Source: Thermasporomyces composti
GTDB taxonomy: Bacteria > Actinomycetota > Actinomycetes > Propionibacteriales > Actinopolymorphaceae
DNA length: 64,000 nt
Assembly (NCBI RefSeq): GCF_003386795.1
Contig: NZ_QTUC01000001.1
Location: 1-64,000, forward strand
Reading direction: 5' to 3'
In this document: positions 1 to 8,241 of the stretch, piece after piece
Layout of the letters: the number at the start of each line of letters is the position of its first letter
How positions within the stretch are numbered: position 1 is the first letter of the stretch
The notes under the pieces: generated by a model
Told to the model about the DNA's origin: nothing
The model's input: the letters and a program-made list of their open reading frames with translations, nothing else
Database searches by the model: none
Translations under genes and position numbers: made by a program

Positions 1-1026
1 CACCACCTCGCCCGCGACCTCGCACACGCCCTGATCACTCGTTCGCAGCGGGAGGCGGCGATCCAGGCGGCCCTCGACGCGGCCGCGGCCGCGGGTCTCG
101 GGTGCGTGCACGAGATGGCCGCGCCGCACCTCAACCCCGAGGACGACCTCGTCCTCCTCACGCAGCTGAGCGCCCGTCGTGCCACCGTCGAGGTCGTCAC
201 CTACTGGGGCGAGCACGTCTCCAGCGGTGGTGTGGCGCGCGCCCAGCAGCTGGGCTGCGCGGGGGCCGCGGGGGACCTGTGCGTCGACGGGGCGCTCGGG
301 TCGCACACCGCGGCCCTGGACAAGCCGTACGACGACCGGCCCGACCACACCGGCTACCTCTACCTCGACGTCGACGAGATCGCCGAGCACGTCGTCGCGT
401 GCACGAGGGCCGGGCTGCAGGCCGGCTTCCACTGCATCGGCGACGCCGCCGTCCATGCGGTCGTGGACGGTCTGCGCCGCGCCGAACAACAGGTCGGACT
501 GGAGTCGTTGCGCGCCCGACGGCACCGGCTCGAGCACGCCGAGATGCTCGCGCCGGAGCTGCTGCCCACGCTCGCGACCTACGGCGTCGTCCTCAGCGGA
601 CAGCCGGCCTTCGACGCGGCCTGGGGCGGACCCAGCGGCATGTACGCGCGGCGGCTCGGCGCCGACCGGGCACTGCTGACCAACCCCTGGGCCCAGATCG
701 TCGACGCGGGCGTGCCGCTGGCGTTCGGGTCGGACTCGCCCGTCACGCCCTTCGACCCGTGGGGTGCCGTTCGCGCCGCCGTCGACCACCACCATCCAGA
801 CGCCCGTATCAGTGTCGAACAGGCGTTCGCCGCCCACACCCGTGGAGGCTGGCACGCGGCCGGCCGCGACGACGGGGGAGACCTGACGGTGGGAGCCGAC
901 GCCACGTTCGTGGTGTGGGACCACGCCAGCCCGGACCTTCCCGAGCTGCACCCCGACGCACCATCCCCGGCCTGCGTACGGACCGTCGTGCGCGGCCGCA
1001 CGGTCTACGACAGGGAGCGAGCATGA
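1..1026 (+). CDS. Amidohydrolase family protein (YtcJ-like), 5' end outside window
   Basis: Metal-dependent hydrolase of the amidohydrolase_3 type; 341 codons are visible and the frame is open to the first base, so the start and the first metal-binding histidines lie upstream. Visible family motifs in order: GSHTAAL followed by a PYDD stretch, HCIGDAA (metal His and Asp), RHRLEHAEM (metal His) and FGSDSPV near the C terminus (metal Asp). The substrate is unknown. Its stop overlaps the kamD start (ATGA), so it is translated with the lysine-fermentation genes. A role on a lysine-derived amide or lactam is only a guess; it could equally be a passenger in the operon. Confidence 0.85.
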   Translation, partial: HHLARDLAHALITRSQREAAIQAALDAAAAAGLGCVHEMAAPHLNPEDDLVLLTQLSARRATVEVVTYWGEHVSSGGVARAQQLGCAGAAGDLCVDGALGSHTAALDKPYDDRPDHTGYLYLDVDEIAEHVVACTRAGLQAGFHCIGDAAVHAVVDGLRRAEQQVGLESLRARRHRLEHAEMLAPELLPTLATYGVVLSGQPAFDAAWGGPSGMYARRLGADRALLTNPWAQIVDAGVPLAFGSDSPVTPFDPWGAVRAAVDHHHPDARISVEQAFAAHTRGGWHAAGRDDGGDLTVGADATFVVWDHASPDLPELHPDAPSPACVRTVVRGRTVYDRERA

Positions 1027-2615
1027 CGAGAACGTCCCGACGCCACACACTCGACCTCGACCCGGTAGCCGTCCGCAAGGCACGGTCGCTCGCCCGCCGC
1101 GCCGGTCGTCCCATCGTGGAGCTGGCCAGGGCGCACACCACGGTCTCCGTCGAGCGTGCTGTCCTGCGCCTCGCCGGCCTGGACGGTGCCGACCCGGAGG
1201 GCACCCCGTGGGCCAACCATCTGGTGGACGCGGTGCGAGCCGATGTCGGGCTCGAGCACGGTGTCGCGCTGCCGGTGTGGGACGCGCTCGTCCGCGGCGA
1301 CGCCGACGACCTCACCACGCTGGCGCAGAAGGCGGCGGCCGGGTCGACCCGGTTCCGACTGCCGGAGGGGCCGGCCGCCACCCGAGCCGCCCGCGCCGCG
1401 CGTCGGGCGGTCGCGGCAGGTATCCGACAGATCGACGCCAGACACCGGGAACGTGACCGCCTCGTCGCCCGCTGGGGTCCCGACCTGGCCACGAACGGCG
1501 GCCCCGAACGTCCGTGGATCTACCTCATCGTGGCGACCGGCGACATCTACGAGGACATCCCGCAGGCGCAGGCCGCCGCACGCGAGGGCGCCGACGTCAT
1601 CGCCGTCATCCGCTCCACCGGCCAGTCGCTGCTGGACTACGTCCCCGAAGGGGCGACACGGGAGGGCTACGCGGGCACCTACGCCACGCGGGAGAACTTC
1701 CGGCTCATGCGGGCGGCGTTGGACGAGGTGAGCAAGGAGCTGCGCCGCTACGTTCGGTTGACGAACTACGCCTCCGGGCTGTGCATGCCCGAGATCGCCA
1801 CGCTCGCCGCGCTCGAGCGTCTCGACATGATGCTCAACGACTCGATGTACGGCATCCTCTTCCGCGACATCAACCCCATCCGCACCTTCGTCGACCAGCG
1901 CTTCAGCCGACAGATCCACGCCCGTGCCGGCATCATCATCAACACCGGTGAGGACAACTACCTCACCACCGCCGATGCCGTGGAGGCCGCGCACACCGTC
2001 ACCGTCTCCCAGCTCCTCAACGAGTACTTCGGCAAGGAAGCCGGTCTCGCTGACTGGCAGCTCGGTCTCGGCCACGCCTTCGAGATCGACCCCGACCTGC
2101 CGGACTCGTTCCGGCTCGAGCTCGCCCACGCCCTCCTGGCCCGGGAGCTGTTCCCGAAGGCGCCGCTGAAGTGGATGCCGCCGACGCGCCACATGAACGG
2201 CGACATCTTCCGGGGCTACCTGCTCAACGGCTTCTTCAACCTCGCGGGCATCCTCACCGGGCAACAGATCCTGCTCGTCGGGATGATGACGGAGGCGGTG
2301 GTGACGCCGTGGCTCTCCGACCGTGACCTCGCGCTGCGCAACGTTCGGTACGTCCTCAACGCGTGCGGCAACCTGCGGGAGGACTTCCGGCCCGCACCCG
2401 ACGGCTTCATCGCACAGCGCGCCCGTCGCGTCCTCGCCGAGGCGATCGACCTCCTGGAGCGGATCTGCGATGAGGGCTTGCTCAACGCCATCGCCGAGGG
2501 GACCTTCGGGCTCATGCGCCGGCCCGCCGACGGCGGGAAAGGCCTCGACGGCGTGGCGAGGAAGTCGGACGCCTACTACAACCCCGCCAGCGAGCTGCTC
2601 GAAGCCGGTGCCTAG
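1023..2615 (+). CDS. kamD: Lysine 5,6-aminomutase alpha subunit KamD
   Basis: Large subunit (530 aa) of the adenosylcobalamin- and PLP-dependent D-lysine/L-beta-lysine 5,6-aminomutase, which moves the terminal amino group of beta-lysine to give 3,5-diaminohexanoate in lysine fermentation. The start is the ATG overlapping the previous stop; the long open stretch upstream in the same frame reads as low-complexity Arg/Pro and is not coding. Recognisable family segments include YATRENFRLMRAAL and NDSMYGILFRDINPIRTF near residues 215-290 and the NTGEDNYLTTADA segment near 305. The length fits the family. The next gene encodes the beta subunit that binds B12, and the third encodes a later enzyme of the same pathway, which makes the assignment firm. 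Confidence 0.95.
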   Translation: MTRTSRRHTLDLDPVAVRKARSLARRAGRPIVELARAHTTVSVERAVLRLAGLDGADPEGTPWANHLVDAVRADVGLEHGVALPVWDALVRGDADDLTTLAQKAAAGSTRFRLPEGPAATRAARAARRAVAAGIRQIDARHRERDRLVARWGPDLATNGGPERPWIYLIVATGDIYEDIPQAQAAAREGADVIAVIRSTGQSLLDYVPEGATREGYAGTYATRENFRLMRAALDEVSKELRRYVRLTNYASGLCMPEIATLAALERLDMMLNDSMYGILFRDINPIRTFVDQRFSRQIHARAGIIINTGEDNYLTTADAVEAAHTVTVSQLLNEYFGKEAGLADWQLGLGHAFEIDPDLPDSFRLELAHALLARELFPKAPLKWMPPTRHMNGDIFRGYLLNGFFNLAGILTGQQILLVGMMTEAVVTPWLSDRDLALRNVRYVLNACGNLREDFRPAPDGFIAQRARRVLAEAIDLLERICDEGLLNAIAEGTFGLMRRPADGGKGLDGVARKSDAYYNPASELLEAGA

Positions 2616-2649
2616 CCGACCCAGCCGACCACGGAAGGAACGCGCGACC

Positions 2650-3492
2650 GTGACCGCCGACCTTGACACCAGACCACGAGCCGACAGCACGTCCGCACCC
2701 GACGCCACACCCGCGGCCGATACCACACCAACTGCCGACAAAGGACCGACGATCATTCGCCCTTACGGCGACAGCACCGGGGACGGCATGGTGCAGCTGT
2801 CGTTCACCTTGCCCATCCCGCACGACGCTCGGGCCGAAGGCGCGGCGCTCCAGCTGGCGGAGAAGATGGGCTTGGACCCCGCGATGGTCGTCCACGCCCG
2901 CGCCGTGGGGCCGCAGTTCACGTTCTTCATCGTCTACGGCCGGGTCAACCACCTCGTCGACCTGTCGAAGGTCGAGGTCGTCGAACGCGAGTACCCCCTC
3001 CTCAGCACCAAGGAGGTCAACCTCGCCATCCGCACCGCGCTGCGGCGCAGACTGGTCGTCGTCGGCGCCTGCGTCGGCACTGACGCGCACACCGTTGGCA
3101 TCGACGCCATCCTCAACGTCAAAGGGTTCGCGGGCGAGAAGGGCCTGGAGTACTACCGCGAGATCAAGGTCATCAACCTCGGCGCCCAGGTCCCGGTCGA
3201 GGACCTCATCGCACGGGCCCGTGCCGAACGCGCCGACGCGATCTTGGTGTCCCAAGTGGTGACCCAACGCGATGCCCACCTGCACGCCACCCGTGCGGTC
3301 GTGGCGGCTGTGCGGGAAGCCTTCGACGACGAGCATCGACCGCTGCTGGTGGTCGGCGGGCCGCGGTTCAAGGAGTCGATGGCGGCCGAGCTGGGTGTCG
3401 ACCGCATCTTCACCAGAGGCACCACGCCTCGGGAGGTCGCGAGCTACCTGGTCCACGCCATCGTAGGCCGGCGGAAGGAGCGTGGAGCGTGA
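2650..3492 (+). CDS. kamE: Lysine 5,6-aminomutase beta (B12-binding) subunit KamE
   Basis: Small subunit (280 aa) carrying the cobalamin-binding Rossmann domain. The base-off cobalamin motif DxHxxG is seen as DAHTVG with His147, and Lys158 lies 11 residues downstream, the same spacing as His133 to Lys144 of the clostridial enzyme whose lysine forms the PLP aldimine. Later VSQVV and VVGGPR segments complete the B12 fold. Start chosen as GTG 2650 because GGAAGG lies 11 bases upstream; an in-frame open stretch further 5' overlaps kamD and is not coding. Residues 1-30 are Thr/Ala/Pro/Asp-rich and probably disordered. The stop overlaps the kal start (GTGA). Confidence 0.95.
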   Translation: MTADLDTRPRADSTSAPDATPAADTTPTADKGPTIIRPYGDSTGDGMVQLSFTLPIPHDARAEGAALQLAEKMGLDPAMVVHARAVGPQFTFFIVYGRVNHLVDLSKVEVVEREYPLLSTKEVNLAIRTALRRRLVVVGACVGTDAHTVGIDAILNVKGFAGEKGLEYYREIKVINLGAQVPVEDLIARARAERADAILVSQVVTQRDAHLHATRAVVAAVREAFDDEHRPLLVVGGPRFKESMAAELGVDRIFTRGTTPREVASYLVHAIVGRRKERGA

Positions 3493-3887
3493 GCGACCAG
3501 GTCGACGACAGCCGGCTGGGACTCACTGTCGCCCACCGCCGGTACGTCTCGTACGCCGACGCGCACTACGCCGGCAACCTCGTCGCCGGCGGGTACGTGC
3601 TGGGCCTGTTCGGCGACGTCGCCACCGAGGTGTGCATCCGCACCGACGGCGACGAGGGCTTGCTGGCGTCCTACCACGACGTGACGTTCCACGCCCCCGT
3701 TCGCGCCGGCGACATCCTGGAGGTCGTCGCGACGGTCACCCGGGTCGGTCGCCGGAGCAGAGACCTCGACTTGACGGCGCAGGTGCTCGCCCGAAGCGCG
3801 CCGGAACGCGGCGTCTCGGCGGCTGACGTGCTGCCGGAGCCGCTGGTCGCGGTGACGGCACGGGCGACGGTGGTCGTCCCCTCATGA
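3489..3887 (+). CDS. kal: 3-aminobutyryl-CoA ammonia-lyase
   Basis: Hotdog-fold enzyme of 132 aa that removes ammonia from 3-aminobutyryl-CoA to give crotonyl-CoA, the last dedicated step of lysine fermentation. Characteristic segments are SYADAHYAGNLVAGG, LFGDVATEV, the DGDEGL motif and FHAPVRAGD. Length matches the family. It is translationally coupled to kamE by a 4-base overlap and is the last gene of the operon in this window. The remaining pathway enzymes (lysine 2,3-aminomutase, 3,5-diaminohexanoate dehydrogenase and the beta-keto cleavage enzyme) should lie upstream of base 1 if the cluster is complete. Confidence 0.9.
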   Translation: MSDQVDDSRLGLTVAHRRYVSYADAHYAGNLVAGGYVLGLFGDVATEVCIRTDGDEGLLASYHDVTFHAPVRAGDILEVVATVTRVGRRSRDLDLTAQVLARSAPERGVSAADVLPEPLVAVTARATVVVPS

Positions 3888-3975
3888 CGTCCGGGAGACG
3901 CCGACACGCCGAGAGTCGCGACACGCCGACGCGGAAGAAAAATCTCGCCTCCGGTGAGGCTCGACGCACATGCGT

Positions 3976-4010
3976 CTGACCTGCACTGTTGTGCCTTTTG
4001 CGCAGGTCAG
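3976..4010 (+). terminator. Stem-loop downstream of kal
   Basis: Perfect 9-bp inverted repeat CTGACCTGC / GCAGGTCAG around a 17-base, T-rich loop, 88 bp after the kal stop. No T run follows, so it is either a hairpin-only terminator typical of actinobacteria or an operator for the promoter-like sequence just downstream. Confidence 0.45.
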
Positions 4011-4017
4011 GGCGTGG

Positions 4018-4075
4018 TTGACAGTAGGCCACCCTCATCTGTCATCGTCTGTACTCACCGCGGTCGAATTCGACC
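4018..4075 (+). promoter_or_regulatory. TTGACA hexamer followed by 14-bp palindrome
   Basis: A consensus -35 hexamer TTGACA at 4018-4023 is followed about 19 bases later by a weak -10 candidate (CATCGT, 4043-4048). A perfect palindrome, GGTCGAATTCGACC, lies at 4062-4075 where a repressor could sit over the start of a transcript. It would drive lnt-ppm1-fxsA with a leader of nearly 500 bases. The -10 match is poor, so this is tentative. Confidence 0.3.
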
Positions 4076-4548
4076 AGGGTGTCCTGACTGCCGGGGGAAC
4101 CTGACGCCAGTTCTCCCACCACGCCGCGTCAGGAGCCACCCATCATCGCGGTGGGGTGGCCACGGAGCGGCCCGCCGCCCAGTAGACAACGGCTCGCGGC
4201 GTTCCGCCGCCTGCCGGTCCGAAGGGTGGGCGGGCCGTTCCGTCTGCCTCACCGCTGCCAGGACGGCCCTCCGCCGTGTCCCGGCTCCGCCCTTCCTCGA
4301 GACGACGGGTCGCCCTCTCGCTTCTTCCTCGTTCCTCCTCGGCGGTGTCCTCAGTGGTGCGACCGATCGTTTCCGCCGCTCCCGGATCCCCGTCAGACGC
4401 TCACCCGTTGTACCTTCCTGACAGCTGGCGTGCCGGGCGCGGGCGCTCCGCCAACCACATGGTGGCCGGCATCGGATGGGACGTGGGTCTTCCCCGAAGG
4501 CCCGAACCTGGTGGAAAGGGCGTGGCGTTGGGGCTGGAGGACGGTGTC

Positions 4549-6162
4549 GTGGCGCACCGGTCGAGCGCCGCCCGCCGCATGACCGACGGCGCGAACCTGA
4601 GCCGGCTCGCGTTGGCGATCGGCTCCGGTGTCCTGCTGGCGTTGGCGTTCCCACCGGTGGGTTGGGCCTGGCTCACCCCCCTCGCCGCCGCCGGGTTGAC
4701 GTGGGCGTGCTGGGGACAGCGCGTTCGCGACGGCGCGCTCACCGGATTGGCCTACGGGTTCGGGTTCTTCGTCGTCCTCCTGCAGTGGGTCCGAGTGATC
4801 GGCGTCGACGGCTGGCTGGCGCTGAGCCTGCTCGAGGCAGCCTTCGTCGCGGCGCTGGGGGCCGCCCTGGCCATCGTCACTCGCCTGCGATGGTGGCCGG
4901 TGTGGGCGGCGGCCTTGTGGGTCGGTCAGGAGCTCTTGCGAGGCTCTGTCCCCTTCGGTGGGTTCCCCTGGGGGCGATTGGTGTTCGCTCTCGACGACAC
5001 TCCGCTGGCACGACTCGCCAGCGTGGGTGGCGCGTCATTCGTCACGTTTGTCGCAGCTTTGGCCGGGAACCTGCTGTTGTGGGCGCTGCTGGCCCGCGGC
5101 CGTCGGCTGGTACCGCGGCTCGTCGCCGGACTCGCCGCCGCTTCTCTCGCCTGCGGAGGGTTGCTCGTGCCCACACCGACCACCGGTGACGGCAGCGCGA
5201 CCGTGGCGGTGGTCCAAGGCAATGTGCCCGGCCGGGGCCTGGACTTCCTCGGCAACGCCCGTACCGTCACTCGCAACCACCTGGAGGCCACCGAACAGCT
5301 CATGCGCGACGTCGCCGCCGGCCTGGTGCCCCGGCCCGACTTCGTAATCTGGCCGGAGAACTCCACCGATCTGGATCCCTTCGTCGACCAGATCACGCGC
5401 GAGGTCGTGGAGCGCGCGGTCGCGACCGCCGGGGTGCCGGTGCTGGTGGGGGCGGTTCTCCACGGCCCCGGACCCACGTATCGACGTACCACGGGCGTGG
5501 TGTGGGATCCCGAGACCGGGCCCGGACAGATCTACGTCAAGCAGCATCCGGTGCCGTTCGGGGAGTACATCCCGTTCCGGAAGCTCCTGCTGCCGCTCAT
5601 CCAGCGGCTGGAGCAAGTGGGGGCCGACACCTACGCCGGATCGGAGCCGGGATTCCTGCGCATCGCCGGCTACGACGTGGGCGACATCATCTGCTTCGAG
5701 GTCGCCTACGACGGCCTCGTCCAGGAGCTGGCGCGGTTGAATCCGGAGCTGCTGGTCGTCCAGACCAACAACTCCACCTACCTCGGCACCGGCCAGCCCG
5801 AGCAGCAGTTCGCCATGACGCGGCTGCGTGCGATCGAGTTCGGCAAGACGATCCTGGTCGCCTCGCCGAGCGGGATCTCCGGCGTCATCGCGCCTGACGG
5901 GACCGTGGTAGCGCGGTCGCGGGAGGCGACCCGGGAGGTGTTCGTGGAGCGGGTGCCACTGCGCACTGCGCCCACCCTGGCGACCCGGCTCGGCCGCGTG
6001 CCCGAGTGGGTGATGACCTTCGTGGGTCTGGCCGCCCTCGCGGTGGCCTGGCGCCGCCGCGAGCGGACGAAGGCGGAGCCGCCTGCCCCGGCCGGTGCCG
6101 GACTCCCTCTCGGGCCTGCTGACCGAGTCCCGTCGACGGTCGACGGCGGAGGGCGCCCATGA
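4549..6162 (+). CDS. lnt: Apolipoprotein N-acyltransferase
   Basis: Integral membrane enzyme (537 aa) that N-acylates the lipid-modified cysteine of lipoproteins on the outer face of the membrane. Several hydrophobic helices fill residues 15-210, followed by a nitrilase domain. The catalytic triad can be placed: Glu270 in IWPENST, Lys331 in YVKQHPVPFGEY and Cys382 in DIICFEV, matching Glu267-Lys335-Cys387 of E. coli. A last helix lies near the C terminus. GTG 4549 is preferred because GGAGG lies 8 bases upstream; ATG 4579 is the alternative. The following gene overlaps the stop by 4 bases. In mycobacteria these two activities are often fused as Ppm1; here they are separate. Confidence 0.93.
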   Translation: MAHRSSAARRMTDGANLSRLALAIGSGVLLALAFPPVGWAWLTPLAAAGLTWACWGQRVRDGALTGLAYGFGFFVVLLQWVRVIGVDGWLALSLLEAAFVAALGAALAIVTRLRWWPVWAAALWVGQELLRGSVPFGGFPWGRLVFALDDTPLARLASVGGASFVTFVAALAGNLLLWALLARGRRLVPRLVAGLAAASLACGGLLVPTPTTGDGSATVAVVQGNVPGRGLDFLGNARTVTRNHLEATEQLMRDVAAGLVPRPDFVIWPENSTDLDPFVDQITREVVERAVATAGVPVLVGAVLHGPGPTYRRTTGVVWDPETGPGQIYVKQHPVPFGEYIPFRKLLLPLIQRLEQVGADTYAGSEPGFLRIAGYDVGDIICFEVAYDGLVQELARLNPELLVVQTNNSTYLGTGQPEQQFAMTRLRAIEFGKTILVASPSGISGVIAPDGTVVARSREATREVFVERVPLRTAPTLATRLGRVPEWVMTFVGLAALAVAWRRRERTKAEPPAPAGAGLPLGPADRVPSTVDGGGRP

Positions 6163-6941
6163 GCGAGACCATGCGGGCAGGCGGCGATCTCGGCCGCGTG
6201 CTCGTCGTCCTGCCCACCTACAACGAGGCCGACAACCTGGAGCCGATCGTGAAGCGGCTCCGGGCGGCCGTTCCCGACGCCGACGTCCTCGTGGCGGACG
6301 ACAACTCGCCCGACGGCACCGGTGAGATCGCCGACCGCATCGCCGCGACCGACGACCACGTCCACGTGCTGCACCGGACGCGCAAGCAGGGCCTGGGCAC
6401 CGCCTACCGGGAAGGCTTCACGTGGGGACTGAACCGCGGCTACGACGTCTTCTGTGAGATGGACGCCGACGGGTCCCACCAGCCCGAGGCCTTGCCGACC
6501 CTGCTGGAGCGGTTGCGATCCGCGGACCTGGTGATCGGCTCCCGATGGGTGCCCGGCGGCCGCGTGGAGAACTGGTCGCGTGGACGCCAGCTGTTGTCCC
6601 GTGCTGGCAACCTCTACGCGCGCCTCGCCTTGGGCCTGCCACTGCGCGACGCGACCGCGGGCTACCGAGTCTTTCGCCGAGCTACCCTGCAAGGCATCGA
6701 CCTGAGCGGAGTGGCGTCCCAGGGCTACTGCTTCCAGATCGACTTGGCGTGGCGGGCGTATCGTGCCGGTTTCCGCGTGGCTGAGGTGCCCATCGTGTTC
6801 CGTGAGCGAGAGCACGGCGCGAGCAAGATGGACCTGGGCATCGTGGCGGAGTCCTTCTGGCGGGTAGCCGCCTGGGGAGCGCGGCACCGCGCGCGACAGC
6901 TCCGCGAGCTCCTCACCGGCCGACGAAGGGCGAGCCCATGA
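6159..6941 (+). CDS. ppm1: Polyprenol-phosphate mannosyltransferase, GT2 family
   Basis: Cytoplasmic or membrane-associated GT-A transferase (260 aa) that loads mannose from GDP-mannose on polyprenol phosphate, the donor for protein O-mannosylation and lipoglycan synthesis. Motifs: PTYNEADNL at the N terminus, DDNSPDGT for nucleotide binding, the metal-binding DADGSHQPE and the FREREHGASKM segment typical of dolichol-phosphate mannose synthases. There is no C-terminal membrane domain, as in the short DPM1-type enzymes. Start overlaps the lnt stop (ATGA) and its own stop overlaps fxsA, so the three are one transcription unit. Confidence 0.9.
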   Translation: MSETMRAGGDLGRVLVVLPTYNEADNLEPIVKRLRAAVPDADVLVADDNSPDGTGEIADRIAATDDHVHVLHRTRKQGLGTAYREGFTWGLNRGYDVFCEMDADGSHQPEALPTLLERLRSADLVIGSRWVPGGRVENWSRGRQLLSRAGNLYARLALGLPLRDATAGYRVFRRATLQGIDLSGVASQGYCFQIDLAWRAYRAGFRVAEVPIVFREREHGASKMDLGIVAESFWRVAAWGARHRARQLRELLTGRRRASP

Positions 6942-7411
6942 CGCGTCCGCTCCTGCTGCTGGCGTTCCTCACCATCCCCGTCCTGGAGATCTACGTGCTC
7001 ATCCAGGTCGGTCAGGTGATCGGCGGCTGGTGGACCGTCGCCGCCTTGATCGCGGTGGCGGTTCTCGGCTCGTGGCTGGTACGGCGCGAGGGCTGGCGCA
7101 CGTGGCACGCCCTGACCGACGCGCTGACGCGGGGGCGACTGCCGACCACAGAGGTGCTCGACGCGGCGCTCGTGCTCGCCGGCGGGGTCCTCATGCTGGC
7201 GCCCGGATTCGTGAGCGACGTCCTCGGGCTGCTGCTGATCCTGCCCGTGACCCGCCCCCTCGCTCGACGCGTGGTGACGTGGGCCGTTGGTCGGCACCTC
7301 GCCCGCGCCGCGGGCCGGCTCGACCCGGCTCTGTTCGGGTCCAGGACACCGCCGCCGCGCGGTCCGGTGATCCAGGGCGAGGTCGTCGACGACGAGCGCG
7401 TCAACGGCTAG
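6938..7411 (+). CDS. fxsA: FxsA family membrane protein
   Basis: Small membrane protein (157 aa) of the FxsA family, named from an E. coli protein whose overproduction prevents phage T7 exclusion; its molecular role is unknown. It shows the family pattern: an N-terminal hydrophobic helix with the PVLEIYVLIQVG segment, a second helix near residues 30-50, and the paired GGVLMLAPGFVSDVLGLLL segment near 85-105. It ends in a charged cytoplasmic tail. Third gene of the lnt operon, overlapping ppm1 by 4 bases; a strong hairpin follows 31 bases after its stop. Confidence 0.9.
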   Translation: MTRPLLLLAFLTIPVLEIYVLIQVGQVIGGWWTVAALIAVAVLGSWLVRREGWRTWHALTDALTRGRLPTTEVLDAALVLAGGVLMLAPGFVSDVLGLLLILPVTRPLARRVVTWAVGRHLARAAGRLDPALFGSRTPPPRGPVIQGEVVDDERVNG

Positions 7412-7442
7412 CGCCGACAAGCTAGCGCCGTGCAATGACGAA

Positions 7443-7468
7443 GCCGCGCCGGCACGAGCCGGCGCGGC
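7443..7468. terminator. Bidirectional terminator between fxsA and rbpA
   Basis: Perfect 11-bp stem GCCGCGCCGGC / GCCGGCGCGGC with an ACGA tetraloop, lying 31 bp after fxsA and 23 bp after the convergent rbpA. No T run; very stable GC stem, suited to ending both transcripts. Confidence 0.85.
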
Positions 7469-7491
7469 CAAGCCAGAGGGTGAGAGGTCTG

Positions 7492-7908
7492 TCAGGCGCT
7501 TCGCCGCTGCTCGGGCGGCTTGGGTGAGTTGTCGTCGCTCGAGTTCTCGTTGTGGCGGTGGAGGTGTTCCGGACCGATCTTCCCGGACCGAAGCAGCTCC
7601 AGCCGCTCCGCCAGCAGCTCCTCGAGCTCCTCGATCGTCCGTCGCTCCAGCAGCATGTCCCAGTGCGTCCGGGGTGGCTTCATCTGCTTCGGTTCAGGGC
7701 GGTCACCGTCGACACGGACCGCTTCTCCACCGCAGCGGGGGCATTCCCAGACCGGGGGGATCTCCGCGTCAGCGGCGAACGGCAGCTCGAAGTGATGAGA
7801 CTGGGGGCAGTCATAGCCCACCAGCTGACGCGGCGCGGGAGTGATCTCCCGATCGTCTTCGTAGCTGGCCGCTCCGAGCCGGGAGCCTCGAAGTGCACGC
7901 TCCGACAT
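7492..7908 (-). CDS. rbpA: RNA polymerase-binding protein RbpA
   Basis: Actinobacterial general transcription factor (138 aa) that binds RNA polymerase and the principal sigma factor and stabilises open complexes. Seen: the N-terminal SERALRGSRLGA segment that contacts the polymerase, the core domain with DCPQSHHFELPF and the VWECPRCG motif, and the sigma-interaction region with THWDMLLERRTIEELEELL. An acidic, Asn/Pro-rich tail extends the protein beyond the usual length. Start chosen at ATG 7908 because it gives the conserved MSERALRG N terminus and has GGAG 5 bases upstream; an ATG seven codons earlier sits directly on its own purine run. A SigR-type promoter lies 45-72 bp upstream. Confidence 0.95.
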   Translation of the reverse strand: MSERALRGSRLGAASYEDDREITPAPRQLVGYDCPQSHHFELPFAADAEIPPVWECPRCGGEAVRVDGDRPEPKQMKPPRTHWDMLLERRTIEELEELLAERLELLRSGKIGPEHLHRHNENSSDDNSPKPPEQRRSA

Positions 7909-7952
7909 ACGCTCTCCATCCCCCTCCATCGATGTATGGGCCTCGATGGCCT

Positions 7953-7980
7953 CAACGTCTCGCCCCCGGGCAGGATTCCC
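7953..7980 (-). promoter_or_regulatory. SigR/SigH-type promoter of rbpA
   Basis: Read on the minus strand: GGGAAT (complement of 7975-7980), exactly 18 bases, then GTTG (complement of 7953-7956). This is the GGAAT-N18-GTT consensus of the thiol-oxidative-stress sigma factor SigR of Streptomyces and SigH of mycobacteria. Streptomyces rbpA is a known SigR target, so both sequence and context agree. Confidence 0.8.
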
Positions 7981-8241
7981 GGCTCCGGTTCGGATGAACC
8001 TTTGCGAGACGCGTCAGTTTCTGGTAGTGGGACCTCGAGCCGGCTGCGTGACGACCGGGCGTCGGGGTGGCACCGTCGCGCGGGGCCACCCTCAGGCTAC
8101 GTCCGGTCCGTGGAAATGACCGCTTTCGCGCCCAAAACGGTCGACGAGGACCGGCGGTCGGGCGCTTCGGCCGCTGTCAGCTCATCGACTGCGTCGCAGC
8201 AACGTCTTCTCCCCAGGGCCGTCATCGTCCAGGGCGACCGC
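7981..8241. other. Gene-free stretch upstream of the rbpA promoter
   Basis: Together with the rbpA leader this makes a gap of about 330 bases up to the 3' end of the MFS gene. Apart from the SigR-type promoter, nothing specific was recognised; open frames across it are out of frame with both genes and low-complexity. Confidence 0.5.

Larger units (their letters stand above)
3888..4548. other. 661-bp intergenic interval with hairpin, TTGACA and palindrome
   Basis: No protein-like frame. Holds a 9-bp stem-loop, a TTGACA hexamer and a 14-bp palindrome, each listed separately. The open frames seen here are compositional. It separates the end of the kam operon from lnt and is long for this otherwise compact region. 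Confidence 0.6.

Noticed and set aside
102-1022. N-terminal extension of KamD over the amidohydrolase gene
   Set aside because: Same frame is open but reads as Arg-rich shadow; KamD has the expected family length from ATG 1023.
1005-2756. 583-codon open frame antisense to kamD
   Set aside because: kamD on the plus strand is an unmistakable family member; the antisense frame is Val/Asp/Arg-rich shadow sequence caused by high GC.
4276-4548. N-terminal extension of Lnt from an upstream ATG
   Set aside because: The extra residues are not membrane or enzyme sequence, and GTG 4549 has a proper Shine-Dalgarno.
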